A DNA stretch of 64,000 nt from CAUZIB01 sp963663925. GTDB lineage: Bacteria; Acidobacteriota; Vicinamibacteria; Vicinamibacterales; UBA8438. The translations under genes were made by a program, and so were the position numbers. Positions 44,091-53,468 of the stretch are shown here, in pieces. The stretch spans positions 1,922,001 to 1,986,000 of the forward strand of contig OZ250139.1 in NCBI GenBank assembly GCA_965237405.1, written 5' to 3'. Position 1 is the stretch's first letter; each line of letters starts with the position of its first letter. The notes below the pieces were generated by a model. That model saw nothing but the letters and a program-made list of their open reading frames with translations, was not told the origin of the DNA and searched no databases.

Positions 44091-45472
44091 ATTGACGCCC
44101 CTATATGTCAAGACACTCCTTCAGGCGGCCTGGATGATCTCTTGACGAGCGCGGAAGTCGGTCATGACGCGCTGGTAGATCTCTCGCGCGAGGAAGCGTT
44201 TCAGGCAGCGGATGATGTCGCGTTTGGTCCGGCCAGCGGCGATGCGTCGGGCGACGTAGTCGCGGGTCGGTTGGTGGAATTGCATCCGGACGATGACGGC
44301 TCGATAGAGGGCCGCGTTGGCGTGTCGGTGGCCGCCTCGATTGAGGCGGTGCCGCCCGGTGGTCATCCCAGACGAGGCCGGGATCGGGCAGGCGCCGCAG
44401 AGCTTCGCGAAGGCGGCCTCCGAACGAATCCGGTCGGGGTTATCGCCGAAGATGATCAACAGCTCAGCCGCGGTGTGGGCGCCCACACCGAAGCCCTCGC
44501 AGAGGGTCGGTGATGTCGCGGTGGTGAGACGCGCGAGGTACTGGTCGTGCAGCGCGATTTCCTCGGCGAGAGCCATCCACCGACGGGCGAGCGACCGGAG
44601 GGTGTGCTTGGCGGACGCGATGGGCGTGTCGATGGGGCCCGGTCGGAGTCCGGCGCAGCGCGTGAGCAGGCCGTGATCGGTGAGGTCGTGGAGGGCTTCT
44701 CGCAGGACGGGCGGGGCCTGCACGATGATCTGCTTCAGCGTGTTCATCGCCGTGGTGCGCGCTTTCATGGCGGTATCCCGTGTGATCTTGAGCTGGCGGA
44801 TCATCTCGACGGCGCCGTCCGCGGTCTTGGGGATGGCCGTCGACTGCCCCGCGAGCAGGGACCGCGCCGCCACCTCGGCGTCGATGGTGTCGGACTTGCC
44901 GGCGGCGCGGCGTGTACGGCGGTCGCCCCGATTCACTTCCACGACATGATGCCCGGCTCGGCGGACGGCCCGTGCCAGGCCAGCGCCGTAGCTCCCGGTG
45001 CCTTCGATCCCGAACGCCTCAATCCGCCCGTGTGTCTCGGCCCACGTGACCAGAGCCTCGTAGCCACCCGAGTCCACTACGAACGCGTGATCGCCCAGAC
45101 GGATCCCCCAGCTGTCGATTGCCACCGCGACGTGGACATGCTTATGCGTATCAACACCGACGATCACCGTCCGCGCTTCGGGCGGCGTAGTTATGCGGTT
45201 GGTCACGGGTGGCCTCCTCGGATTGCGGCCCCGAGCTGGTCCGGGTGGGCGGACAGGACTGTGACGGGCCGTGGGTACAGCAGGCCCCTATGGGGTCACG
45301 GCCCATCCGGTCAGCTGGCTGCCGTACGAGTTGCCAGCGGGCGATGACCGACAGGTCAGTAGCCAGGACCGTAGGTCAGTCAAGTTAAGGGTCAGGCCAT
45401 CACTCACCGGCACCCACCGGTGTCACAAGTGACCCCGTCAGGCAGGGAGATCATGCTCACAGTCAAGTTAAC
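44091..45472 (-). mobile_element. IS110-family element, left arm of the palindrome
   Basis: Inverted copy of 46231-47607: both run from GACGCCCCTATATGTC at the outer end to CAGTCAAGTTAAC at the inner end and encode identical transposases. About 265 bp of non-coding DNA precede the gene on the inner side. Confidence 0.88.
44121..45206 (-). CDS. IS110-family transposase (copy 1)
   Basis: 361 residues. RuvC-like DEDD domain: TVIVGVDTHKHVHVAVAID (Asp), EAFGIEGTGSYGAGLARAVR (Glu), RAAGKSDTIDAEVAARSLL (Asp-Asp). Then a helical linker and the Tnp_20 domain with FAKLCGACPIPASSGMTTGR, which carries the candidate catalytic serine. Such recombinases are guided by a structured RNA from the element's non-coding end. 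The protein is identical to 46496-47581. Confidence 0.93.
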   Translation of the reverse strand: MTNRITTPPEARTVIVGVDTHKHVHVAVAIDSWGIRLGDHAFVVDSGGYEALVTWAETHGRIEAFGIEGTGSYGAGLARAVRRAGHHVVEVNRGDRRTRRAAGKSDTIDAEVAARSLLAGQSTAIPKTADGAVEMIRQLKITRDTAMKARTTAMNTLKQIIVQAPPVLREALHDLTDHGLLTRCAGLRPGPIDTPIASAKHTLRSLARRWMALAEEIALHDQYLARLTTATSPTLCEGFGVGAHTAAELLIIFGDNPDRIRSEAAFAKLCGACPIPASSGMTTGRHRLNRGGHRHANAALYRAVIVRMQFHQPTRDYVARRIAAGRTKRDIIRCLKRFLAREIYQRVMTDFRARQEIIQAA

Positions 45473-46230
45473 TCTCCGCCCAGCACAATGCCGGGATGCA
45501 CACTCGCCGGCCCCGCTACCTTCGGCATCGCTTTCCGCCCGAAATCATCAGCCATGCCGTCTGGCTCTACCACAGATACTGCCTGAGCTTCCGGGATGTT
45601 GAGGATCTGCTTGCCGAACGCGGCATCATCGTGTCGTACGAAACCATTCGGCAGTGGTGCGGGAAATTCGGCCCCGACGACGCTCGGCAGTTGAAGCGCC
45701 GACAGGGTCGACTCGGCGATACGTGGTTCCTGGATGACGTCTTCGTGACGATCAACGGTGAGCGCCAGTATCTCTGGCGCGCCGTGGATCAAGACGGTGA
45801 TCTGATCGACATCCTCGTACAACCCCGTCGGGACGCGCGGGTAGCGCGGAGATTCTTCCGCCGACTGTTGAACAGTCAGCGACAGGAACCCGTGCGGCTC
45901 GTGACCGACAAGTTGGGCAGCTACCGTGTCGCCCATCGGGACGTCATGCCTGTGGTCACCCATGACACGACGCGATACGCGAACAATCGGGCCGACGTGT
46001 CGCACCAACCCACGCGACAACGGGAGCGTCAGATGCGCGGCTTCACGTCATCCGCCCACGCGCAGTGTTTCTTGCACGTTCACGGCATCATTCAAAATCT
46101 GTGTCGCGTGGGTCGGCACCGACTGAGATCGGTTCATCATCGAATGTTGCGGGCACGAGCGTTCACCGTGTGGACCGCGGTGACGGCAGCCTGATCTCTG
46201 ATTAGCCCGCCCTCGTATGTCCCGGACTCG
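45473..46230 (+). mobile_element. IS6-family element (type A, copy 2) enclosed by two IS110 copies
   Basis: The 758-bp interval between the IS110 arms holds a full IS6 transposase with about 25-35 bp on each side. Both of its ends abut the same inner IS110 boundary (CAGTCAAGTTAAC) in mirror orientation. Confidence 0.8.
45496..46194 (+). CDS. IS6-family transposase (intact)
   Basis: 232 residues. The zinc-finger/HTH N-terminus (FPPEIISHAVWLYHRYCLSF, AERGIIVSYETIRQWCGKFG) precedes the DDE core: TWFLDDVFVTINGERQYLWR (Asp), RLVTDKLGSYRVAH (Asp) and NNRADVSHQPTRQRERQMRG (Glu). All catalytic residues are present, unlike copies at 10969 and 8711. It would drive replicative cointegrate-type transposition, if its ends still function next to IS110. 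Confidence 0.93.
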   Translation: MHTRRPRYLRHRFPPEIISHAVWLYHRYCLSFRDVEDLLAERGIIVSYETIRQWCGKFGPDDARQLKRRQGRLGDTWFLDDVFVTINGERQYLWRAVDQDGDLIDILVQPRRDARVARRFFRRLLNSQRQEPVRLVTDKLGSYRVAHRDVMPVVTHDTTRYANNRADVSHQPTRQRERQMRGFTSSAHAQCFLHVHGIIQNLCRVGRHRLRSVHHRMLRARAFTVWTAVTAA

Positions 46231-47607
46231 TTAACTTGACTGTGAGCATGATCTCCCTGCCTGACGGGGTCACTTGTGACACCGGTGGGTGCCGGTGAGT
46301 GATGGCCTGACCCTTAACTTGACTGACCTACGGTCCTGGCTACTGACCTGTCGGTCATCGCCCGCTGGCAACTCGTACGGCAGCCAGCTGACCGGATGGG
46401 CCGTGACCCCATAGGGGCCTGCTGTACCCACGGCCCGTCACAGTCCTGTCCGCCCACCCGGACCAGCTCGGGGCCGCAATCCGAGGAGGCCACCCGTGAC
46501 CAACCGCATAACTACGCCGCCCGAAGCGCGGACGGTGATCGTCGGTGTTGATACGCATAAGCATGTCCACGTCGCGGTGGCAATCGACAGCTGGGGGATC
46601 CGTCTGGGCGATCACGCGTTCGTAGTGGACTCGGGTGGCTACGAGGCTCTGGTCACGTGGGCCGAGACACACGGGCGGATTGAGGCGTTCGGGATCGAAG
46701 GCACCGGGAGCTACGGCGCTGGCCTGGCACGGGCCGTCCGCCGAGCCGGGCATCATGTCGTGGAAGTGAATCGGGGCGACCGCCGTACACGCCGCGCCGC
46801 CGGCAAGTCCGACACCATCGACGCCGAGGTGGCGGCGCGGTCCCTGCTCGCGGGGCAGTCGACGGCCATCCCCAAGACCGCGGACGGCGCCGTCGAGATG
46901 ATCCGCCAGCTCAAGATCACACGGGATACCGCCATGAAAGCGCGCACCACGGCGATGAACACGCTGAAGCAGATCATCGTGCAGGCCCCGCCCGTCCTGC
47001 GAGAAGCCCTCCACGACCTCACCGATCACGGCCTGCTCACGCGCTGCGCCGGACTCCGACCGGGCCCCATCGACACGCCCATCGCGTCCGCCAAGCACAC
47101 CCTCCGGTCGCTCGCCCGTCGGTGGATGGCTCTCGCCGAGGAAATCGCGCTGCACGACCAGTACCTCGCGCGTCTCACCACCGCGACATCACCGACCCTC
47201 TGCGAGGGCTTCGGTGTGGGCGCCCACACCGCGGCTGAGCTGTTGATCATCTTCGGCGATAACCCCGACCGGATTCGTTCGGAGGCCGCCTTCGCGAAGC
47301 TCTGCGGCGCCTGCCCGATCCCGGCCTCGTCTGGGATGACCACCGGGCGGCACCGCCTCAATCGAGGCGGCCACCGACACGCCAACGCGGCCCTCTATCG
47401 AGCCGTCATCGTCCGGATGCAATTCCACCAACCGACCCGCGACTACGTCGCCCGACGCATCGCCGCTGGCCGGACCAAACGCGACATCATCCGCTGCCTG
47501 AAACGCTTCCTCGCGCGAGAGATCTACCAGCGCGTCATGACCGACTTCCGCGCTCGTCAAGAGATCATCCAGGCCGCCTGAAGGAGTGTCTTGACATATA
47601 GGGGCGT
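46231..47607 (+). mobile_element. IS110-family element, right arm of the palindrome
   Basis: Mirror image of 44091-45472. On its outer side (47608) it interrupts an IS5 type B transposase gene. Confidence 0.88.
46496..47581 (+). CDS. IS110-family transposase (copy 2)
   Basis: 361 residues, identical in sequence to 44121-45206. The non-coding 265 bp on its 5' side also match the other copy, as do the 3' ends (GGAGTGTCTTGACATATAGG). Identity of both copies means either very recent transposition or duplication by inversion. Confidence 0.93.
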   Translation: MTNRITTPPEARTVIVGVDTHKHVHVAVAIDSWGIRLGDHAFVVDSGGYEALVTWAETHGRIEAFGIEGTGSYGAGLARAVRRAGHHVVEVNRGDRRTRRAAGKSDTIDAEVAARSLLAGQSTAIPKTADGAVEMIRQLKITRDTAMKARTTAMNTLKQIIVQAPPVLREALHDLTDHGLLTRCAGLRPGPIDTPIASAKHTLRSLARRWMALAEEIALHDQYLARLTTATSPTLCEGFGVGAHTAAELLIIFGDNPDRIRSEAAFAKLCGACPIPASSGMTTGRHRLNRGGHRHANAALYRAVIVRMQFHQPTRDYVARRIAAGRTKRDIIRCLKRFLAREIYQRVMTDFRARQEIIQAA

Positions 47608-48105
47608 CAGTGCCCCCTGCCCCGACGATGGACAGACCCGTACTGTCACGCACGAGATTAAGGCTCTCGCCGGGCGGGACCGGCCGCAGACGGCGCCGCA
47701 GATGCTGACTGCGCCGAGAGAGCGGCGTATAGTCGGGAACGGAGAGGTCGAGACGCATGATCCCGAACAGCGCGTGCAGGAACCCTTCGGCCTGGCGCAG
47801 CGGGAGATGGTAGATGAGCCGCAGGGTCAGAGCGGTCTCGATGGCGAGATCCGAGTAGCGCCGCTGCCCACCCCGCCTGCCGCTCCGCCTGGCCGTCCAG
47901 GCAGCGATCGCTTCCGAGGACACCCACACCGTCACATCGCCGCGGCGAACGAGGGCCTGGTTGTAGGCCGGCCAGTTCGCAACGCGGTACTGCGTCTTGT
48001 ACGTGGGATGGACCTTCGACTGCATCCCGGTAGTGTGGCTCCTGCGGAGGGTCACGAGAAGTGCGGGCCACGCCGCCCCACCCACAGTGGTTCTTCATGC
48101 AACAA
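47608..48105 (-). pseudogene. IS5-family (type B, copy 2) element, N-terminal part
   Basis: The right end TTCATGCAACAACGCC (48090-48105) and transposase codons from MQSKVHPTYKTQYRVANWPA (48025) through VPDYTPLSRRSQHL to RDSTGLSIVGAG are preserved. The C-terminal half is replaced by IS110 at 47607. Here the codon that is TAG in copy 1 is TAT. Confidence 0.85.
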
Positions 48106-48432
48106 CGCCCTTCCACGCGCTCACCTGATTCGGATGAACCGGGTGCTTCGAGGCGATCTCCTGCAGCGTCCGGTCGCCCCGTAGCGCCTCCAGCGCAATC
48201 TTCGCCTTCAACTCCCCTGAAAACCTGCGTCGCTTGCTCATCTCGTATCCCTCCGTCAGCCAGAGGAATACACCTTAACGACCTGTCCGATTTTCCGGGG
48301 CTACCTCACCCAACCCACGAATAGACGACTTACACGGCTGGTATTCGCGATTCAACTATGATCAGAATAGCCACCCGCGACCGGAAGCTTAGTCCTTTTC
48401 GCGTGCGGCACCCAGTGAAAGGGGACGAGGTA

Positions 48433-48843
48433 ATGGAGACGCCCAAAAATATCCTGGCACCCACGGATTTCAGCGAGATGTCGAACGGATCAGCTGCATA
48501 CGCCGCAAAACTCGCTATTGCGATGAACTCTAGGCTTCATCTACACCATGTAGTTCATGAATTAGAGACCGTGCGGGCACTCGACGATGCAGAGAAGGAG
48601 GGGAAGAAAAAACTCGCCGCGATCCTGACGGCTGAAGAGAAGGAACGGCTGAATCTGACGTCCTACGTGGGATTCGGCCCCCCGGCCAATCAGATCGTCG
48701 AGTACGCCGAGAAGAACGACATCGATCTCATTGTCATGAGCACCCACGGCCGTAGCGGCCTTGAGAAGATGTGGCTCGGGAGCGTGACCGAGAAGGTGCT
48801 CCGCCAAGCGCATTGCCCAGTACTCGTGGTTCGGCAATCCTAG
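48433..48843 (+). CDS. Universal stress protein (UspA family)
   Basis: 136 residues from ATG 48433, with GACGAGGT ahead; an upstream in-frame ATG (48358) lacks one. KNILAPTDFSEMSNGSAAYA starts the Usp fold, and the ATP-binding end VMSTHGRSGLEKMWLGSVTE with KVLRQAHCPVLVVR has the G-x2-G-x9-G-[ST] pattern in slightly altered form. A cytoplasmic stress protein, probably nucleotide binding. It looks intact and is flanked by IS5 debris on both sides. Confidence 0.9.
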   Translation: METPKNILAPTDFSEMSNGSAAYAAKLAIAMNSRLHLHHVVHELETVRALDDAEKEGKKKLAAILTAEEKERLNLTSYVGFGPPANQIVEYAEKNDIDLIVMSTHGRSGLEKMWLGSVTEKVLRQAHCPVLVVRQS

Positions 48844-48865
48844 ACGTCGAGGCTAGGAACCAGAG

Positions 48866-48996
48866 GAGTGAGGTCGTCCTCGGCTGTGCGATCCTCAATC
48901 GGATGACCGACCTCGGCCGACCAGTGTCGTATCGTATCGGCAGGTGAGAATCCTGTCGGTTGGCATCGTGCGGGCCAGTGACGATTCGTGCAACAA
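48866..48996 (+). repeat. IS5-family C-terminal remnant
   Basis: SEVVLGCAILNRMTDLGRPV, SYRIGR and stop, followed by the terminus GATTCGTGCAACAACGCC. The rest of the element is missing. Confidence 0.8.
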
Positions 48997-49162
48997 CGCC
49001 ACGGTTTACCGCCTGATCGAGCGCTGTCTGATCTCGGCGTACATGGCAGGCGACCGTGGCCAACTACGGATCAAGGAGGACGTGCAGTACATCGAGTCGC
49101 AAGGCATTCAGGTCGAGAACCAGTCACAGCCGAGCCCAATAGCGATGGAGTCGTACGAATGA
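48997..49162 (+). pseudogene. HTH_17/excisionase-like DNA-binding protein, 3' fragment
   Basis: ATVYRLIERCLISAYMAGDR, GQLRIKEDVQYIESQGIQ is the end of the winged-helix excisionase-type fold (recognition helix, wing, closing helix). The first helices were removed by the IS5 remnant. Confidence 0.6.
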
Positions 49163-49741
49163 ATGCCAACGCAAGCACGACTCCGGAGTTCTCGATCGTC
49201 GGGTGCTTCCGCCATCAACTGTTGCTACCCCGCCCTTATCTCGTTCTAACCAAACCGCTTAGACTAGATATTCAGTGCCAGAGAGCTGCCAGCGTCAAAA
49301 TCGGCTGGAAGTATCTGGATGATTAAGGCTTAAGCTCTCTTCACCAACACTTGATGACGGAAGCACCGAGCACCGTGACCGATACAATGCCAACCACCCG
49401 GTCACGGAGTTGTGTCGGCGACACGGGTTCTCTGAGGCTCGTGACGACCTGTGGCGGAACACGTTTGGGGGGCGGGATCATGAGCCATTCCGGGGCGCGA
49501 CTTTCTTCCGGCTTAACCGGGTGGTGTACCTCGCCGATGACGATGGCCGGACCCTCGGCCGCGGGCGAAAGTGGCCAGCGTGGAAAGCGAGCGCGGAGCC
49601 CCAACCCGACGTCCATCCTGGCGGACCAGATCCGGCAGGTGCTGATGAGGCGCTGGCCGGAGAGAAACACGGGCCCGCATCAAGAACTAGAGTGAGGGTC
49701 AGGAGCGTGCTGACCACGGCGGCCACGTAGGAGCACACCCA
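49163..49741. other. Unassigned stretch
   Basis: Overlapping frames exist on both strands (for example a rightward one with RDDLWRNTFGGRDHEPFRGA near 49440), but none has a clear start, ribosome site or recognisable domain. Possibly decayed coding sequence. Confidence 0.4.
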
Positions 49742-50710
49742 ATGTCTAGCACCGTCAAGTCCGTCGCCTACGTGCACACCGTTGACATCGATCCGAGCTT
49801 GGTGAAGAAGGGCGCAGTGTGGGAAGGGCTCGCGAACATCTGCGTGACTGCTGCCGAGAAAGCGCTCGAGAGGCCGCCCCGAGGCTACACGGCCACGCAG
49901 CGCAATTCGCTCACGGATATCTTTGCCTCGATGAAAGTGACACACCGTTCGATCCGGCTGCTGGTCGCGCTCGGCGACGAGAAACCGGAATCAGTGGATG
50001 CGCTCGTGCTCGCACGGCTCCAGCTCGAGGGGCTCTACACGATGTGCCTCCTTATCGAGAAGACGGAGCATGTGGACCGGTTCGTCAAGGAGGCCTGGAA
50101 GCGGCAGTACGTCAGCTATCTTCTTATGCGCGAAGAGACGAAAAGCCTCGATCGCTTCATCGAGGCGCAGAGCGACGTGCTGGAACTTTCACGGCTGCTC
50201 AAGTTGGCGGCGGTGTGGAACGTAACCGAGCCGGAACGGCTCACGATCGAGTACGAGGAACTCGAAACGCCGCCAGCGGCGGAGTTCGTCCGCGAGCCGA
50301 TTCGCAATTTTCCGACGCCAGGCCTCGTCATCAAGGAGCTTCCGGCTGGACCGAAGCGCGCGATGCTCGAGCGCCTCTATCCTGAGTACCAGGACCTCTG
50401 CGCGTACGCACACGGCCGACCGATCGCCGGGTTCAATAAAGCGGTGTTCGACGGCCGCTCGCCTCTCCGCAAGATGTTCTCGATGGCCGACATCCAGAAG
50501 ACGTTCCAGGAGCGGATCGAGGCGAACTGTCAAGTGTATAGCCTCATGAGCATCGCCCAGTCTGCCGCTGAATTGACGACGCTCTATCCCAACGATACGG
50601 AGCTGACCTCGGCTGTCATGCGCGCCTGGAACGAACTCCATGACGCGCACCTACTGGCGATCGCGGTCTGGAACATCCGGACGAAGAGTCTCTTGGGTGG
50701 CGTGGGATAA
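49742..50710 (+). CDS. Uncharacterised helical protein, first gene of a possible defence cluster
   Basis: 322 residues. Largely alpha-helical: KVTHRSIRLLVALGDEKPES, VDALVLARLQLEGLYTMCLL, FVKEAWKRQYVSYLLMREET, then LERLYPEYQDLCAYAHGRPI (an aromatic, H-containing segment) and QVYSLMSIAQSAAELTTLYP. The layout recalls DUF5677-like proteins, in which helical bundles with scattered His/Tyr residues are seen, but I cannot confirm this. Gap to the next gene is 85 bp. Confidence 0.6.
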   Translation: MSSTVKSVAYVHTVDIDPSLVKKGAVWEGLANICVTAAEKALERPPRGYTATQRNSLTDIFASMKVTHRSIRLLVALGDEKPESVDALVLARLQLEGLYTMCLLIEKTEHVDRFVKEAWKRQYVSYLLMREETKSLDRFIEAQSDVLELSRLLKLAAVWNVTEPERLTIEYEELETPPAAEFVREPIRNFPTPGLVIKELPAGPKRAMLERLYPEYQDLCAYAHGRPIAGFNKAVFDGRSPLRKMFSMADIQKTFQERIEANCQVYSLMSIAQSAAELTTLYPNDTELTSAVMRAWNELHDAHLLAIAVWNIRTKSLLGGVG

Positions 50711-50795
50711 CATCTGTTCTCGCCGGCAGGTCCAGTCCCCGGACCATGTTGATTCATAAATCTTCTGCAGAGGGCCGTCCGGTAGACACCCATTC

Positions 50796-51752
50796 ATGGC
50801 CTCCATTCACCACTACGTTCCGCGCTTTCTCCTGAGCCACTTCTGTTCGGGCGAGAGGCCTCGCCTTTGGGCCTACGACAAGCGCACCGGCAAATCCTTT
50901 CAAACGAATGTTCAGAACATCGCAGGCGAGCGGAATTTCTACGAGATAAGGATCGGCGACGAAATCGTTTCGTTCGAGGACGAACTCAGCGAGTTGGAAT
51001 CCGAAGCCGCTGTGCTCATCGGCCGCATCATCTCGGACCGCAGTATCGGCTGGCTTTCCGACGAGAACCGCGCTTTGCTTGCCACGTTCGTAGCGGTTCA
51101 GATGAACCGAGAGCCCCATACGCGCGAGAGCTTTATCGCTATAGACAAAGGGCTTCACAGGGTATTCGGTGAGCGCTTCGGGCTCCCGACGGAGGGCCAT
51201 CCGCTGATGACGAGCGAACGCGCCGAACAAGCAGCGCTCACCTCGCTCGCCGAGTCGGACCGATACGCCGAACACATTCTCAACAAGACGTGGCTGTTGT
51301 TCGAGACAAGTGCCGAGACTCCGTTCTACATCTCCGACAACCCCGTCGCGCTGCAGAACGAAGATAATAGCCGTGGCCCAATGCGGGGCACCTTGGGGCT
51401 TGCTGTGCGCGGCATCCAGATTTATTTGCCGACCAGCAGTACACTGACGCTCGCCTTCTATTGCCGTTCGCACGAGATCATGATTCGCGACGGCGTCAAG
51501 AGGATTCGTACCAGTATCGTTAGAGATTCTAGCTTTCCGTTGGATTTCGGTCCCATGCTCGATTGGATGCGGGCGTTTAGGAAAGGTACGCCACTTGGCT
51601 CGAAGCCAGACAACGTAGTGAATCACAACTCGCTGCAGGTCATGCAGGCCGAGCGTTTTGTTTTTTGTAGCCGGCGGGACTTTGCGCTCGTCGAAGACAT
51701 GATCAACGAGAAGCCGCGATTTAGCGTCGGGTCTCGGCTCGACTTCGCCTAG
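50796..51752 (+). CDS. DUF4238 family protein
   Basis: 318 residues. The start ASIHHYVPRFLLSHFCSG is the hallmark of DUF4238 (HHYVPxFxLxxF), followed by IAGERNFYEI and the central FVAVQMNREPHTRESF region, then TWLLFETSAETPFYISDNPV, a second conserved block containing an SDNP motif. The molecular function is unknown; such genes are scattered singly in accessory regions. Intact and probably cotranscribed with the preceding gene. Confidence 0.82.
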   Translation: MASIHHYVPRFLLSHFCSGERPRLWAYDKRTGKSFQTNVQNIAGERNFYEIRIGDEIVSFEDELSELESEAAVLIGRIISDRSIGWLSDENRALLATFVAVQMNREPHTRESFIAIDKGLHRVFGERFGLPTEGHPLMTSERAEQAALTSLAESDRYAEHILNKTWLLFETSAETPFYISDNPVALQNEDNSRGPMRGTLGLAVRGIQIYLPTSSTLTLAFYCRSHEIMIRDGVKRIRTSIVRDSSFPLDFGPMLDWMRAFRKGTPLGSKPDNVVNHNSLQVMQAERFVFCSRRDFALVEDMINEKPRFSVGSRLDFA

Positions 51753-52000
51753 TCGTAAACGGCGTTCACTCGGGTTGCGTCTGCTGGGCGGCGGACGGCT
51801 AAGAAGGGTGCCCAGCCCGCGAGCGGATCGTCGCCAAGGTCGAACAGTACGCGGCGGATCCCGCATCGACGAGGTGGCGAATGGCGGACCGCGGCCCGTG
51901 GCCAAAGACGGTCCGCGATCTGTAAGCGCCTGCGCGACCGTTTGCGGCGCGGGCTGCGTGGCGGCTGGCCGACCCGTCCAGCGCGCGCCTATCAAAGGAT

Positions 52001-53014
52001 GTGAGTTCGGTGGACGTCGACCAGACGAAGCCCGTTGCCGTCATTCTGGGGGCAGGATTCTCCGCCGTCGCCGGCGTGCCTCTTGCGAGTCAACTTTTGG
52101 ACCACCGGCCAGAGGTGGACCGCGTGATTCGCGAAAAGCTCGTCGATCGAGTGGTCACTAGATGGGACGCTTGGCACTCCCGGACTAGGGGTGCAACGGA
52201 AGAGTATTTGGCCGAACTCGCCCGCACTAACCAGAGAGAGTGGCACGACGCAGTGTGGTTCGTTGGACTCACCGTCGCGCTTCGGATGGGCCAAGTTGAG
52301 GCGGTGGGTGTTAACCCCACGATCACCAGACACAATCTGAATCGAACCAGCGTGCCGATGCTCGAACGGTTTTGGACCACCCTTTTCCGTTTCCGTACGC
52401 GAACAGATGTTTCGGTGATCACAACAAATTTCGACGTTCTAGCGGAACGCGGATTGCGCCATGTGCCCCGCCCCGGGGTCCCGCGGCCGGGTTTTAACTA
52501 TGGATTCGGTCCGGAGAACCTAGCGGGCGGTGGCTATCCCTCTTACTCTCATATTCAGAAGATCAGGGTCGCTGGCCATGTGCCCCTTCTGAAGCTCCAT
52601 GGGTCAGTGTCGTGGTCTGTACGAGACGGCGAATTCGTGAAGTATCATGATTGCCGGCCGGCGATTCGGGGTGACGCAGCCATCGTCGCACCAATCGTCG
52701 GGAAGACTGTCCCCGCGTATCTTCAACCAACATGGGCCATTGCGAAGACCCACCTCGGCAGAGCCAGAACGTGGATTGTGATCGGCTACAGCCTCCCTCG
52801 CTACGATCAATTGGTCCGGTCGCTCCTCCTGGAGGCCATTGCGCCGAACACGACTATTCACGTCTTTGATCCGGATCCTGCCGTCGCTCCTCGATTCCGT
52901 GAGCACCTGAAACTCGATGTTCGTTCGTACCCTGGCCTTCCCGATGGAATCAATGAGATCGCCGGTGTGCTCAAACGTTCTTCGCATGAACGAGGACGCG
53001 CCGCCCGGGTCTGA
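52001..53014 (+). CDS. SIR2-like (NAD-binding) protein
   Basis: 337 residues from GTG. SIR2-fold motifs in order: AVILGAGFSAVAGVPLASQL (NAD-binding GAGxS), SVITTNFDVLAERGL (TTNxD), VPLLKLHGSVSW (catalytic-type LHGS) and TWIVIGYSLPRYDQLVRSLL with VFDPDP at the end. Stand-alone SIR2-domain proteins of this type act as NADases in several antiphage systems (established for related families, inferred here). 250 bp without an evident gene separate it from the DUF4238 gene. Confidence 0.88.
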   Translation: MSSVDVDQTKPVAVILGAGFSAVAGVPLASQLLDHRPEVDRVIREKLVDRVVTRWDAWHSRTRGATEEYLAELARTNQREWHDAVWFVGLTVALRMGQVEAVGVNPTITRHNLNRTSVPMLERFWTTLFRFRTRTDVSVITTNFDVLAERGLRHVPRPGVPRPGFNYGFGPENLAGGGYPSYSHIQKIRVAGHVPLLKLHGSVSWSVRDGEFVKYHDCRPAIRGDAAIVAPIVGKTVPAYLQPTWAIAKTHLGRARTWIVIGYSLPRYDQLVRSLLLEAIAPNTTIHVFDPDPAVAPRFREHLKLDVRSYPGLPDGINEIAGVLKRSSHERGRAARV

Positions 53015-53155
53015 CCGCCTTTTGGGCAGGCTCCCACCGGCCACCCTGACATGGCGCGCCGTTGCGAGCGCGTGGCCGCTCGCCTTCGCGGAACGGACCG
53101 GCGTTGGTTCACGAATCCGGAGTGAGGTTGCGAGGGGGCAGACCAGACTGGATGG

Positions 53156-53468
53156 ATGAAGTCGAGAGTCCATCCCACGTACAAGACAACAGTACCACGT
53201 CCAGAACTGGGCCGCCTCTGATCGCGCGCTGGTCTGTCGAGGTGACATCACCATCTGGTTGTCCCCGGCGGCCATCGCCGCCTGGGAACCTGACGGAGCG
53301 GGCACGTGAGGCGCGTAGCGGACGTACTCGGACCTCGCGATCGAGTCCGCCTTGACGCTGCGTCTTCTCTTCCATCTCCCGCTCCGTCAGACAGCGGGCT
53401 TTCTCACGTCGCTCTGCGTGCTGATGGGACTCGCCCTTCGGTCGCCTGATCACACGACGCTGTCCCGT
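53156..53468 (+). pseudogene. IS5-family transposase, decayed N-terminal part
   Basis: MKSRVHPTYKT is followed by a frameshift. The frames then give LVCRGDITIWLSPAAIAAWE, internal stops, YSDLAIESALTLRLLFHLPL and RQTAGFLTSLCVLMGLALRS, SPDHTTLS. It is cut at 53469 by an intact type A copy. Confidence 0.85.

Noticed and set aside
49351..49730. Overlapping frames on both strands between the HTH remnant and the 49742 gene.
   Set aside because: No frame has a credible start signal, domain or neighbour relation; reported only as an unassigned stretch.
51753..52000. A possible small gene between the DUF4238 and SIR2-like genes.
   Set aside because: The 250 bp contain only short Arg-rich frames without start signals.
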